A stretch of DNA of 6,654 nt from Spirochaetia bacterium UBA5368. Its GTDB lineage: Bacteria > Spirochaetota > UBA4802 > UBA5368. The translations under genes were made by a program, and so were the position numbers. Under the pieces are notes generated by a model that searched no databases, was not told the origin of the DNA, and saw only the letters and a program-made list of their open reading frames with translations. Positions within the stretch are counted from its first letter, which is position 1; every line of letters starts with the position of its first letter. This document shows, piece by piece, positions 1 to 5,760 of this stretch. The DNA lies in the NCBI GenBank assembly GCA_002407865.1, contig DHPI01000022.1, positions 108,260 through 114,913 on the forward strand, read 5' to 3'.

Positions 1-113
1 TTGACGGCAGGGGCCTTAAATTGATGAAATTCCGCGCGAATATGATTCGTGCGCATTTTGATATTCAATCTGTTGCGAATAAGGGGACTGAAATTGTATG
101 CCTTCTGCCATAA
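1..113 (+). CDS. Sensor histidine kinase, C-terminal end only (NarL/HPK7-type)
   Basis: Partial gene entering from the left edge. The readable frame starts at base 3 and stops at TAA 111-113, giving 36 residues. The fragment contains Gly-Arg-Gly-Leu-Lys-Leu-Met followed by Phe-Arg-Ala-Asn-Met-Ile, and later Asn-Lys-Gly-Thr-Glu-Ile-Val with a terminal Leu-Leu-Pro. This is the end of a HATPase_c fold: the G2 box, the 'RA.MI' helix and the final GT-containing strand typical of kinases that pair with NarL/FixJ regulators. Such kinases autophosphorylate a His in a HisKA_3 domain and pass the phosphate to the partner regulator. The gene downstream is exactly such a regulator, so the two are inferred to be a cognate pair. 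The sensor and His-containing parts lie outside the window, so the signal is unknown. Confidence 0.85.
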   Translation, partial: DGRGLKLMKFRANMIRAHFDIQSVANKGTEIVCLLP

Positions 114-153
114 TGATGGGGGAATGAATCAGTGAGCTTGTTTGCGGAAAACA

Positions 154-180
154 CCCCTTCTTTTCTGTGAAGAGAAGGGG
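154..180 (+). other. Perfect 12-bp hairpin between kinase and regulator genes
   Basis: The arms at 154-165 and 169-180 pair over 12 positions (one T-G pair if read as RNA) around a 3-base TGT loop. The arms are C/T-rich on the left and G/A-rich on the right. No T-run follows on the + strand (next bases GGATGGG), so it is not a standard intrinsic terminator for the kinase gene. It could be a processing or stability element, or a weak attenuator that lowers regulator expression relative to the kinase. The rest of 114-277 shows no convincing gene. Confidence 0.5.
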
Positions 181-267
181 GGATGGGTTAGAAAACTATA
201 GACGGCAAGGAGTGGCCATCAAGGTGGAGGGATTTGAGATATCAGTTATTCTATGAAATACCGAAAA

Positions 268-272
268 AAGGA
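268..272 (+). promoter_or_regulatory. Ribosome binding site that favours the second ATG of the regulator
   Basis: AAGGA lies only 2 bases before the ATG at 275 but 5 bases before the in-frame ATG at 278. The spacing supports 278 as the main start. Confidence 0.5.
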
Positions 273-277
273 AAATG

Positions 278-961
278 ATGAGCAGGCAGAGAAAAGACCG
301 TGTGTTTATTATAGATGACCATCCCGTGGTGCGGCAGGGCCTTGCGCAGCTGATTCATAATGAACCGGATTTATGCGTGTGCGGAGAGGCGGGAAACGCC
401 GAAGCGGCAATCAAGGCGCTGAAGGTGGATGAGCCCGATATCGTTATTGCTGATATATCACTTCCGGGGCAAAGCGGCATTGATTTTATCAGGGACATAA
501 AAAAAATGAACATCCGCGTGCCTGTGCTTGTGCTGTCAATATATGATGAGTCGGTTTATGCCGAACGTGCGTTAGACGCCGGCGCTCGCGGTTATATTAT
601 GAAGCAGGAGGCGGCCGATGTCATAATTCAGGCGATACGCCAGATTATCGGCGGCGACGTCTATCTGAGCCCGTCCATGACGCAACAGCTTTTGAATAAA
701 ATCGTGTCGAATGAAGGCGTGAAGGAAAGCGTACCGGTGCCGGCGGTATGCCTTACCGACAGGGAGTTAGAGGTGTTTCAGTTGATCGGGAAGGGGTATA
801 CATCGAAGGAAATCGCCCTGCGGTTGAATCTCAGCATAAAAACGATTGAGACATATCGTGAACATATAAAGAGAAAACTACACTTGAAAAATTACGCCGA
901 GCTTATAAAGAGCGCGGCTCAATGGGTGCTTACCGAGACCTCGAATGACAATATGACGTAA
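278..961 (+). CDS. NarL/FixJ-family DNA-binding response regulator
   Basis: Cytoplasmic two-component transcription factor of 227 residues, a normal length for this family. The N-terminal receiver domain (about 8-122) has the acidic pair Asp13/Asp14, phosphoacceptor Asp59, conserved Ser87 and Lys109. After a linker, a LuxR-type helix-turn-helix occupies about 157-215. It has the usual Leu-Thr-x-Arg-Glu-Leu at 159-164, the Ser-Lys-Glu-Ile-Ala turn region near 176-180 and a recognition helix from Ser-Ile-Lys-Thr-Ile-Glu near 186-191. An alternative start at 275 adds one Met but sits too close to the ribosome binding site. The gene follows the end of a histidine kinase of the matching class, so it is probably that kinase's partner. 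Its targets are unknown; the chemotaxis operon starting 215 bp downstream is the obvious candidate. A strong inverted repeat follows the stop codon by five bases. Confidence 0.93.
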   Translation: MSRQRKDRVFIIDDHPVVRQGLAQLIHNEPDLCVCGEAGNAEAAIKALKVDEPDIVIADISLPGQSGIDFIRDIKKMNIRVPVLVLSIYDESVYAERALDAGARGYIMKQEAADVIIQAIRQIIGGDVYLSPSMTQQLLNKIVSNEGVKESVPVPAVCLTDRELEVFQLIGKGYTSKEIALRLNLSIKTIETYREHIKRKLHLKNYAELIKSAAQWVLTETSNDNMT

Positions 962-966
962 ATTGA

Positions 967-999
967 ATTATTTAATAGGGATAATCCCTATTAAATAAT
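967..999 (+). terminator. Perfect 15-bp inverted repeat after the regulator gene (terminator or operator)
   Basis: The arms at 967-981 and 985-999 are perfect reverse complements around a TAA loop. The centre reads GGGATAATCCC and the outer arms are A/T-rich. The repeat begins 5 bases after the regulator stop codon, where a terminator is expected, and the A/T-rich flanks could act in both directions. There is no clean T-run on either side, and an extended symmetric element next to a LuxR-type regulator and upstream of a new operon could equally be a protein-binding site. The pairing is certain; the role is inferred. Confidence 0.6.
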
Positions 1000-1049
1000 A
1001 GTGCTGCTCCGTATGAAAAAAACAATTCTACACCGATTGCAATGCCCGC

Positions 1050-1079
1050 TTGTTTTATGGTAATACTACTCACTAAAAT
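1050..1079 (+). promoter_or_regulatory. Possible sigma-70-type promoter for the chemotaxis operon
   Basis: TTGTTT at 1050-1055 and TAAAAT at 1074-1079 are separated by 18 bases. The -10 matches the TATAAT consensus at five of six positions; the -35 matches TTGACA only in its TTG. Transcription would begin near 1086, leaving a leader of about 90 bases before the mcp start. The region is A/T-rich, so chance matches are likely. I saw no clear flagellar sigma-28 pattern in 962-1176. Confidence 0.3.
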
Positions 1080-1161
1080 AATTAGTCTATAAACTTTACG
1101 CATTATGTCGCATGAAAATGTGTATACAGAGTTGCTGTGCATTAAAAATGCGAATAAACAA

Positions 1162-1170
1162 AAAAGGGGA
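1162..1170 (+). promoter_or_regulatory. Ribosome binding site setting the mcp start
   Basis: AAAAGGGGA ends 6 bases before the ATG at 1177. It supports that ATG over the in-frame ATG at 1105, which would add 24 hydrophilic residues before the first membrane helix. Confidence 0.7.
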
Positions 1171-1176
1171 ATAACT

Positions 1177-2910
1177 ATGAAATGGTTCAGTAATCTGAAG
1201 CTGGCAATGAAGGTACTATTTGTATGCGCGATTTTTGTGCTGCTCATTATTATCGTAGCATCTATCGGCATTACTACTATAAAAACAATCGGCAATACGT
1301 TTACCAATTACAGGGAAAACCGCGTGTTGGCGCTTATTGAATTATTAAATATCACCAATAATACATTGCAGGTGCGCATCAATATGGGCGATGAGTTGCT
1401 TGCGTCAGATAGAAACGATATGGCGGCAATCAGAAAATTGATTGAGGCAAACAAGAAAATTTCGGAAAACACAAATGAACAATTTGAACGATACCTTTCT
1501 TCGCAGATGGACGAAAAAGAAAGGAGTTTAGCCTCCGAGACTGTTGAAAATCTTAAAAAAGATGACAGCATTAGAGCCCAGTTCGCGGATGCGCTTTTAG
1601 CAGGAAATCATAGGCTGGCACTTAATCTGTATGAGCAATGGGATAAACAATTCGATATTGTGGAAAAGCTTATACCGAAGCTGATAGACATTCAATTGAA
1701 TGTGGGTAGAGATCAGGCGAAAGAAATTGAAAACAGGGCATCGTTAACAGTAGTGATTACCATTATTATTTTAGTGGTTTCCATAGTTATCAGTATTATA
1801 CTAATCCGTCTGTTGGCCGGGGCCATCGGCAAGCCGGTGCAGAAGGGGGTCGATTTCGCGCAAAAGCTGGCCGCGGGCGATCTTTCAACTCGTATCGATC
1901 TCGATCAGAAAGACGAGATTGGCGTTCTCTCAACGGCGTTAAACAAGGCCGCCGACGACCTCGAGCACCTTATTTCAGAGGTGCTGGTCGCGTCGCAGAA
2001 CCTCTCGCAGGCCGTCGACCAGATATCGTCGGGCAACCAGAACCTTTCGCAGCGCACCTCCGAACAGGCGTCGTCGCTTGAAGAAATAGCCTCGACCATC
2101 GAAGAGTCGACTGCGACGATAAAGCAGAACGCGGACAACGCGGTACAGGCAACCAAAATGACGGTGGAGGGCGCAAAAAAGGCCGAAGAAGGCAGCAAGA
2201 TTGTGCTCGATTCGGTTGAGGCGATCAACGCGATAAACGATTCCGGCAAAAAAATTGGCGCGATTATTTCGGTCATGAACGAAATCGCGTTTCAGACAAA
2301 CCTGCTTGCGCTCAACGCGGCGGTCGAGGCGGCGCGCGCCGGCGAACAGGGCCGCGGCTTCGCGGTCGTCGCGGGCGAGGTGCGCAACCTGGCGCAGCGC
2401 GCGGCAAGCTCGTCGAAGGAGATAGGCGACCTCATAGCCGATTCGTTAGAGAAGAACGCGGAGGGTACCGATCTGGTAACCAGAAGCGGTGAGGTAATGA
2501 AAGAAATATTGAATGGGGCGCGCGAGTCGGCAAACCTCATTTCGGAAATTTCATCGGCAAGCGACGAGCAGAAGCGCGGGATGGACCAGATCAATATCGC
2601 CGTTACCGAGCTTGATTCCATGACGCAGCAAAACGCGGCCCTTGTCGAGGAGACGGCGTCTGCGAGCGAGGAAATGACGCAACAGGCGCATGAACTGCTT
2701 GCCATGATTAAGAAGTTTACCATCAGCGACACCATAAAAGACAGCGTCTATAACCTCAAACACAAGGAAATACATCTGAATCAGCTTGCCACAGGAAAAG
2801 GCGCAGCGCCGAAACATAAAAATAATGTCGCGAAAGCTTCAGAGGCGAAAAGCAATGATGCGCAAAATCTGAGCGCAATCATGAAGGATGACGGATTCGA
2901 GCAGTTTTGA
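1177..2910 (+). CDS. Methyl-accepting chemotaxis protein with 4HB sensor, HAMP and 36H-class signalling domain
   Basis: Transmembrane chemoreceptor of 577 residues. Order: short cytoplasmic N-terminus; TM1 about 13-32; helical periplasmic sensor about 33-188, resembling the four-helix-bundle (4HB_MCP) family; TM2 about 190-210; HAMP about 211-265 with Pro220 and the Asp246-Glu247-Ile-Gly motif; then the coiled-coil signalling hairpin to about 515. The CheA/CheW-contacting tip lies at 367-400, including Phe372-Gln373-Thr-Asn and Glu384-Ala-Ala-Arg387. Recalled from memory, the E. coli Tsr signalling domain aligns here without gaps around the tip, which puts this protein in the 36-heptad class. 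Likely methylation sites are Glu296, Glu303 and Glu310 (heptad spaced) and the Glu pairs at 491/492 and 498/499. A tail of about 60 residues rich in Lys, Ala and Asn ends in Gly-Phe-Glu-Gln-Phe, a CheR/CheB-tethering type pentapeptide. The ligand is unknown. GC rises sharply at the TM2/HAMP junction. It is the first gene of the probable che operon. Confidence 0.95.
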   Translation: MKWFSNLKLAMKVLFVCAIFVLLIIIVASIGITTIKTIGNTFTNYRENRVLALIELLNITNNTLQVRINMGDELLASDRNDMAAIRKLIEANKKISENTNEQFERYLSSQMDEKERSLASETVENLKKDDSIRAQFADALLAGNHRLALNLYEQWDKQFDIVEKLIPKLIDIQLNVGRDQAKEIENRASLTVVITIIILVVSIVISIILIRLLAGAIGKPVQKGVDFAQKLAAGDLSTRIDLDQKDEIGVLSTALNKAADDLEHLISEVLVASQNLSQAVDQISSGNQNLSQRTSEQASSLEEIASTIEESTATIKQNADNAVQATKMTVEGAKKAEEGSKIVLDSVEAINAINDSGKKIGAIISVMNEIAFQTNLLALNAAVEAARAGEQGRGFAVVAGEVRNLAQRAASSSKEIGDLIADSLEKNAEGTDLVTRSGEVMKEILNGARESANLISEISSASDEQKRGMDQINIAVTELDSMTQQNAALVEETASASEEMTQQAHELLAMIKKFTISDTIKDSVYNLKHKEIHLNQLATGKGAAPKHKNNVAKASEAKSNDAQNLSAIMKDDGFEQF

Positions 2911-2951
2911 TGATTGTGTATTGTTGCAATTGCATAACGGGGGGATGCTGA

Positions 2952-5069
2952 ATGATCGATAATGCCGTGAGGGACGTTTTTCTGGAAGAATCGAAAGAAT
3001 TGCTCGATACGCTCGATTCTGATATCGTGCGCCTCGAAACGTCGCCTGATCAGGATGTCATGAACAGGGTTTTCCGGTCGGTCCATACCCTTAAAGGGGG
3101 CTCGGGAATAGCGGGATACGATCAGGTGTACGAATTTACGCACGGCCTGGAGAACCTTCTCGATCTGGTGCGCAAGGGCGAAACGCAAATAAACGCCGCC
3201 ATGATTACGCTGCTTCTTCGGAGCCTCGACTGGATACGCCAGGCGGTGGCGGCTGCTGATGGTGAAGAATGCGATATTGCGGTAAAGGAAGCCCTGCAGC
3301 GCGATATCAACGCGTGTATCGGCGAAGTGTCGGCAGTGAAAGCCGGCGGTACGCATGATGAAAAGCCGCGAATCATAGTGCCGGGAAAAACGGACGCGCA
3401 TGGAAACCGGTACTATCACATCAGGTGCGCATTTAACGAAGATATTTTTTTAAGGGGGATAGACCCCCTTATGATAATGGAAGACCTTCGGCGCCTTGGA
3501 ACATTCATCCAGAGAAAAATCAACAAAAAGGATGTTCCAAATTTCGATTCGCTTGATCCTGAAAAATGCTATTTTTCATGGGAGGTTGTACTTAAAACCG
3601 AGCACACGATCGAAAAAGTATACGAGGTGTTTCTCTTTGTGCACGATGACAACGATATCGTTATCAGGGACATTACCGAAAATTACGATCCTGACTCCGC
3701 CGACGCGCGTATCGCTGAAAAGCGGATAGGCGAGATACTGCTTGGGAAAGGCGTTATTACGGAGAATGAATTGAACGATGTGCTTAACGAGCAGGACCAA
3801 AAGAACGCGAAGCTGGGCGACCTCGTCGTTTCGAAAGGATACGCCACGGAAAAGGACGTGGAGCACGCCCTTGTCGATCAGGAAAAAATAAAGAAAAAAA
3901 TCGAGACGGGCACCGTGCGGGTGGATACGGCGAAGCTTGACAACCTGCTGAATCTTCTCGGCGAAATTGTCATTGGCCAGTCGGCAATATCGCGCCTGGC
4001 GGATGATATGAGTGAAGAGCAATCGTTCATGCTGAAAAACGCGCTGTACGGCATGGAGCGGACAACTCGCGAGTTTCAAGAACAACTGATGTCGATACGG
4101 ATGATTCCGATAGGGCCGTCATTCGAACAGTTTAGAAGGTTTGTACGGGATGTGTCGCATAGCCTCAACAAAGAAATCTATCTGGAAATAGAAGGCCAGG
4201 ACACCGAACTCGATAAAACCGTCATAGAGCGTATAAGCGATCCGTTAAAACACATGATTCGAAACGCGATCGATCATGGTATCGAATCGCCGGAGACGAG
4301 AGCCGGCGCAGGTAAACCGAAATCGGGAAAAATAACGCTGCGCGCCTATCACCAGGAAGGAAATGTTTTTATAGAAGTAAGTGATGACGGCGGCGGTATC
4401 GATAGAAAAGAAGTGCGTGCGAAAGCGGAGGCGCTTGGTCTTGTAAAACATGGTGAGGAGATAGCAGATGCGAAATTACTGCAATTTCTGTTTCTGCCGG
4501 GTTTTTCCACGACCAGTCAGGTTGGCGAGCTGTCGGGGCGCGGCGTGGGGATGGATGTCGTAAAGAATAACATCGAGTCACTGCGCGGCAGTGTCGAGAT
4601 AGAAACACGGGAAAAAATCGGAACGACCTTTCGCGTAAAGCTTCCTCTGACGCTCGCGATTATTGAGGGTATGCTTATTCGCGTGGGGAAGAGCATTTTT
4701 ATCCTTCCCATGCTTTCAATCGTCGAATCGATCCGCCCCCGCAAGGAAGATGTGCAGACCGTCGAAAAAAAGGGAGAGTTGATACGGGTCAGGGGAGAAT
4801 ATGCGCCGCTGGTGCGTCTGTACGAAATATTCGGCATTGAAAGCGAGCATCATAATCCGTGGGAATCGCTTGTCGTGATCGTCGAGTCGGCGGGCGTGCG
4901 GCTGGGCATTATGATCGATGAGCTTGTCGGCCAGCAGCAGATTGTCATCAAAAGCCTTGACACGGCGATTACAAACAGCCGTTCCGTATCGGGAGCGGCG
5001 ATTCTCGGCAACGGCCAGGTCGCGTTGATTCTCGACGTGCACGGGCTTCTGAGTGAAATAATGTCGTAA
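2952..5069 (+). CDS. cheA: Chemotaxis histidine kinase CheA with an inserted MshEN-like module
   Basis: Cytoplasmic kinase of 705 residues that autophosphorylates and passes phosphate to CheY-type proteins under control of MCP/CheW arrays. Domains: P1 Hpt about 5-110 with phosphoacceptor His45 in His-Thr-Leu-Lys-Gly-Gly; a P2-like domain about 153-245 with the Phe161...Gly169-x-Asp171-Pro-Leu signature; a tandem MshEN-like module 258-310; P3 dimerisation helices about 322-385 (Leu-Leu-Gly-Glu-Ile-Val-Ile); P4 ATPase about 386-567; P5 CheW-like regulatory domain about 569-705. ATP-site motifs are intact: N box Asn438 with Asp441-His-Gly, G1 Asp478-Asp-Gly-Gly-Gly-Ile, G2 Gly529-Arg-Gly-Val-Gly-Met-Asp, and Gly557-Thr-Thr. 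Start ATG 2952 follows a G-rich ribosome binding site at 2939-2945, 6 bases upstream. It lies 41 bp after mcp. The insertion between P2 and P3 is the unusual part and could bind c-di-GMP. No truncation or frameshift is seen. Confidence 0.97.
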   Translation: MIDNAVRDVFLEESKELLDTLDSDIVRLETSPDQDVMNRVFRSVHTLKGGSGIAGYDQVYEFTHGLENLLDLVRKGETQINAAMITLLLRSLDWIRQAVAAADGEECDIAVKEALQRDINACIGEVSAVKAGGTHDEKPRIIVPGKTDAHGNRYYHIRCAFNEDIFLRGIDPLMIMEDLRRLGTFIQRKINKKDVPNFDSLDPEKCYFSWEVVLKTEHTIEKVYEVFLFVHDDNDIVIRDITENYDPDSADARIAEKRIGEILLGKGVITENELNDVLNEQDQKNAKLGDLVVSKGYATEKDVEHALVDQEKIKKKIETGTVRVDTAKLDNLLNLLGEIVIGQSAISRLADDMSEEQSFMLKNALYGMERTTREFQEQLMSIRMIPIGPSFEQFRRFVRDVSHSLNKEIYLEIEGQDTELDKTVIERISDPLKHMIRNAIDHGIESPETRAGAGKPKSGKITLRAYHQEGNVFIEVSDDGGGIDRKEVRAKAEALGLVKHGEEIADAKLLQFLFLPGFSTTSQVGELSGRGVGMDVVKNNIESLRGSVEIETREKIGTTFRVKLPLTLAIIEGMLIRVGKSIFILPMLSIVESIRPRKEDVQTVEKKGELIRVRGEYAPLVRLYEIFGIESEHHNPWESLVVIVESAGVRLGIMIDELVGQQQIVIKSLDTAITNSRSVSGAAILGNGQVALILDVHGLLSEIMS
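3723..3881 (+). other. Tandem MshEN-like (GspE N-domain type) motif pair inside CheA
   Basis: This stretch encodes CheA residues 258-310. Motif 1 (258-281) has Arg258, Gly260, Leu263, Leu264, Gly267, Val268, Ile269, Leu274, Leu278 and Gln281. Motif 2 (287-310) has Lys287, Leu288, Gly289, Val292, Val293, Gly296, Val303, Leu307 and Gln310. Each is 24 residues long and five residues separate them. This is the layout I recall for the c-di-GMP-binding MshEN domain of type II secretion/pilus ATPases. Motif 1 matches almost fully; motif 2 is weaker (Lys for Arg, and Tyr-Ala at the aliphatic pair after Gly296), so its ligand contact is less certain. Confidence 0.75.
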
Positions 5070-5105
5070 TGTGGCGCCGGCGCGTCACGAAAACGGAGCG
5101 AATGC

Positions 5106-5360
5106 ATGAAATTAATTGAACTGGAAGATAATACCGGAATAAAAAATATCCACTGCCTGTATAGCAGTCTCGGCGAGGCGATCGAATCGAATGCGGAAAT
5201 CGTACTCGATTTCAGAAACGTGCGTCGAATCGATCTGGCTGTCGCGCAGGTGCTTATTGCGGCCATACGCCGGGCGCACGGGGCGGGAAGGATTATAAAG
5301 CTGCAAAAAGTGAATGATACGATACGCGAGCAGCTGGTAATTTGCGGAATACTGAAATAA
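5106..5360 (+). CDS. Small STAS-domain protein in chemotaxis operon
   Basis: An 84-residue cytoplasmic protein made up of a single STAS domain (anti-sigma-factor-antagonist fold). It has the strand Ile32-Val-Leu-Asp-Phe, then Val39-Arg-Arg-Ile-Asp43, then a helix beginning Ala45-Val-Ala-Gln-Val-Leu-Ile, and the pattern Gly-x-Gly...Ile-Lys-Leu, ending near a Cys-Gly-Ile-Leu. It is shorter than typical SpoIIAA-like proteins (about 100-110 residues) but covers the core. The Ser/Thr that partner-switching kinases phosphorylate is missing: the loop after Asp43 reads Leu-Ala-Val-Ala. GGAG at 5095-5098, 7 bases before the ATG, supports this start over the out-of-frame ATG at 5102. It sits 36 bp after cheA and 18 bp before cheY. 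Similar small STAS proteins occur in che operons of other bacteria; their job is poorly known. A role as adaptor or localisation factor for the kinase complex is inference. Confidence 0.85.
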   Translation: MKLIELEDNTGIKNIHCLYSSLGEAIESNAEIVLDFRNVRRIDLAVAQVLIAAIRRAHGAGRIIKLQKVNDTIREQLVICGILK

Positions 5361-5366
5361 TTTTTT

Positions 5367-5372
5367 AAAGGG
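5367..5372 (+). promoter_or_regulatory. Ribosome binding site that decides the cheY start
   Basis: AAAGGG directly abuts the ATG at 5373, which leaves no spacer, but lies 6 bases before the in-frame ATG at 5379. The second ATG is therefore the likely start. Confidence 0.7.
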
Positions 5373-5378
5373 ATGCCG

Positions 5379-5750
5379 ATGCGATACATAGCAATTATCG
5401 ATGATTCGCCGACAATGCGCGCAAGCGTAATGCTGACGCTTAAGCCGTTTGGCTATAATGTGCTGCAAGCGCAGCACGGCGCGGAGGGGCTTGACGTTAT
5501 ACAGAAAGCCATCGCAGAGGGGCATGAGATCGCGCTGGCGATCTGCGATATCAACATGCCGGTGCTTGACGGAATCGGTTTTATTAACGAATTTCGGAAA
5601 TTTGATAAATTTACACCGATACTCGTCCTTACAACCGAGTCCGAACAGGCGACCATACAAAAGGGAAAACAGGCGGGCGCCTCGGGATGGCTTATAAAAC
5701 CATTCAAGCCCGATGAATTGATTCAGTCCGTAGAACGATTAATTCGATAG
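5379..5750 (+). CDS. cheY: CheY-type single-domain response regulator
   Basis: A 123-residue stand-alone receiver domain and the expected phosphate acceptor from CheA. Visible key residues are the acidic pair Asp8/Asp9, phosphoacceptor Asp57, the switch residue Thr85 in Leu-Thr-Thr-Glu, Trp104 at the aromatic switch position and Lys107 in Lys-Pro-Phe. The Asp-Asp-Ser-Pro-Thr-Met-Arg start and the Gly-Trp-Leu-Ile-Lys-Pro-Phe end are typical of CheY proteins from diverse chemotaxis systems. A start at 5373 would add two residues but leaves no gap to the ribosome binding site. The phosphorylated protein is expected to act on a flagellar switch or another motility device; the sequence does not show which. 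Its stop codon overlaps the cheW ribosome binding site, pointing to coupled translation. Confidence 0.95.
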   Translation: MRYIAIIDDSPTMRASVMLTLKPFGYNVLQAQHGAEGLDVIQKAIAEGHEIALAICDINMPVLDGIGFINEFRKFDKFTPILVLTTESEQATIQKGKQAGASGWLIKPFKPDELIQSVERLIR

Positions 5751-5753
5751 GAG
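5749..5753 (+). promoter_or_regulatory. cheW ribosome binding site overlapping the cheY stop
   Basis: AGGAG shares bases with the TAG stop of cheY (5748-5750) and ends 7 bases before the cheW ATG at 5761. This arrangement favours translational coupling, which would keep CheY and CheW levels linked. Confidence 0.7.
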
Positions 5754-5760
5754 CGATACT

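Noticed and set aside
1139..1151. Small 5-bp hairpin upstream of the mcp ribosome binding site
   Set aside because: The stem (GCATT/AATGC) is too short and A/T-rich to claim a regulatory role.
1105..1176. In-frame upstream ATG extending the MCP by 24 residues
   Set aside because: It has no good ribosome binding site, while ATG 1177 has AAAAGGGGA at ideal spacing and places TM1 correctly near the N-terminus.
972..1307. Minus-strand open frame of 111 codons over the mcp leader and start
   Set aside because: It runs antisense across the conserved mcp start and TM1. Its hydrophobic look comes from the opposite strand of a membrane-helix region, and I recognise no family.
1905..2735. Long minus-strand open frames antisense to the MCP signalling domain
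   Set aside because: They are antisense images of a GC-rich conserved coding region, with Ser/Ala-rich low-complexity products and no recognisable domain.
2925..2934. Palindrome TGCAATTGCA between mcp and cheA
   Set aside because: It is only 10 bp in a short A/T-rich gap, does not extend, and is easily explained by chance.
2781..3419. Minus-strand open frame of 212 codons across the mcp/cheA junction
   Set aside because: It overlaps two confidently identified genes, including the CheA His45 region, and its product resembles no family I know.
3496..3729. Plus-strand open frame of 77 codons inside cheA in another frame
   Set aside because: It lies wholly within the P2-like coding region, with no ribosome binding site or known domain.
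4850..5660. Minus-strand open frames of about 180 codons over the cheA end, STAS gene and cheY
   Set aside because: They lie opposite well-supported genes with proper ribosome binding sites and have no recognisable product.
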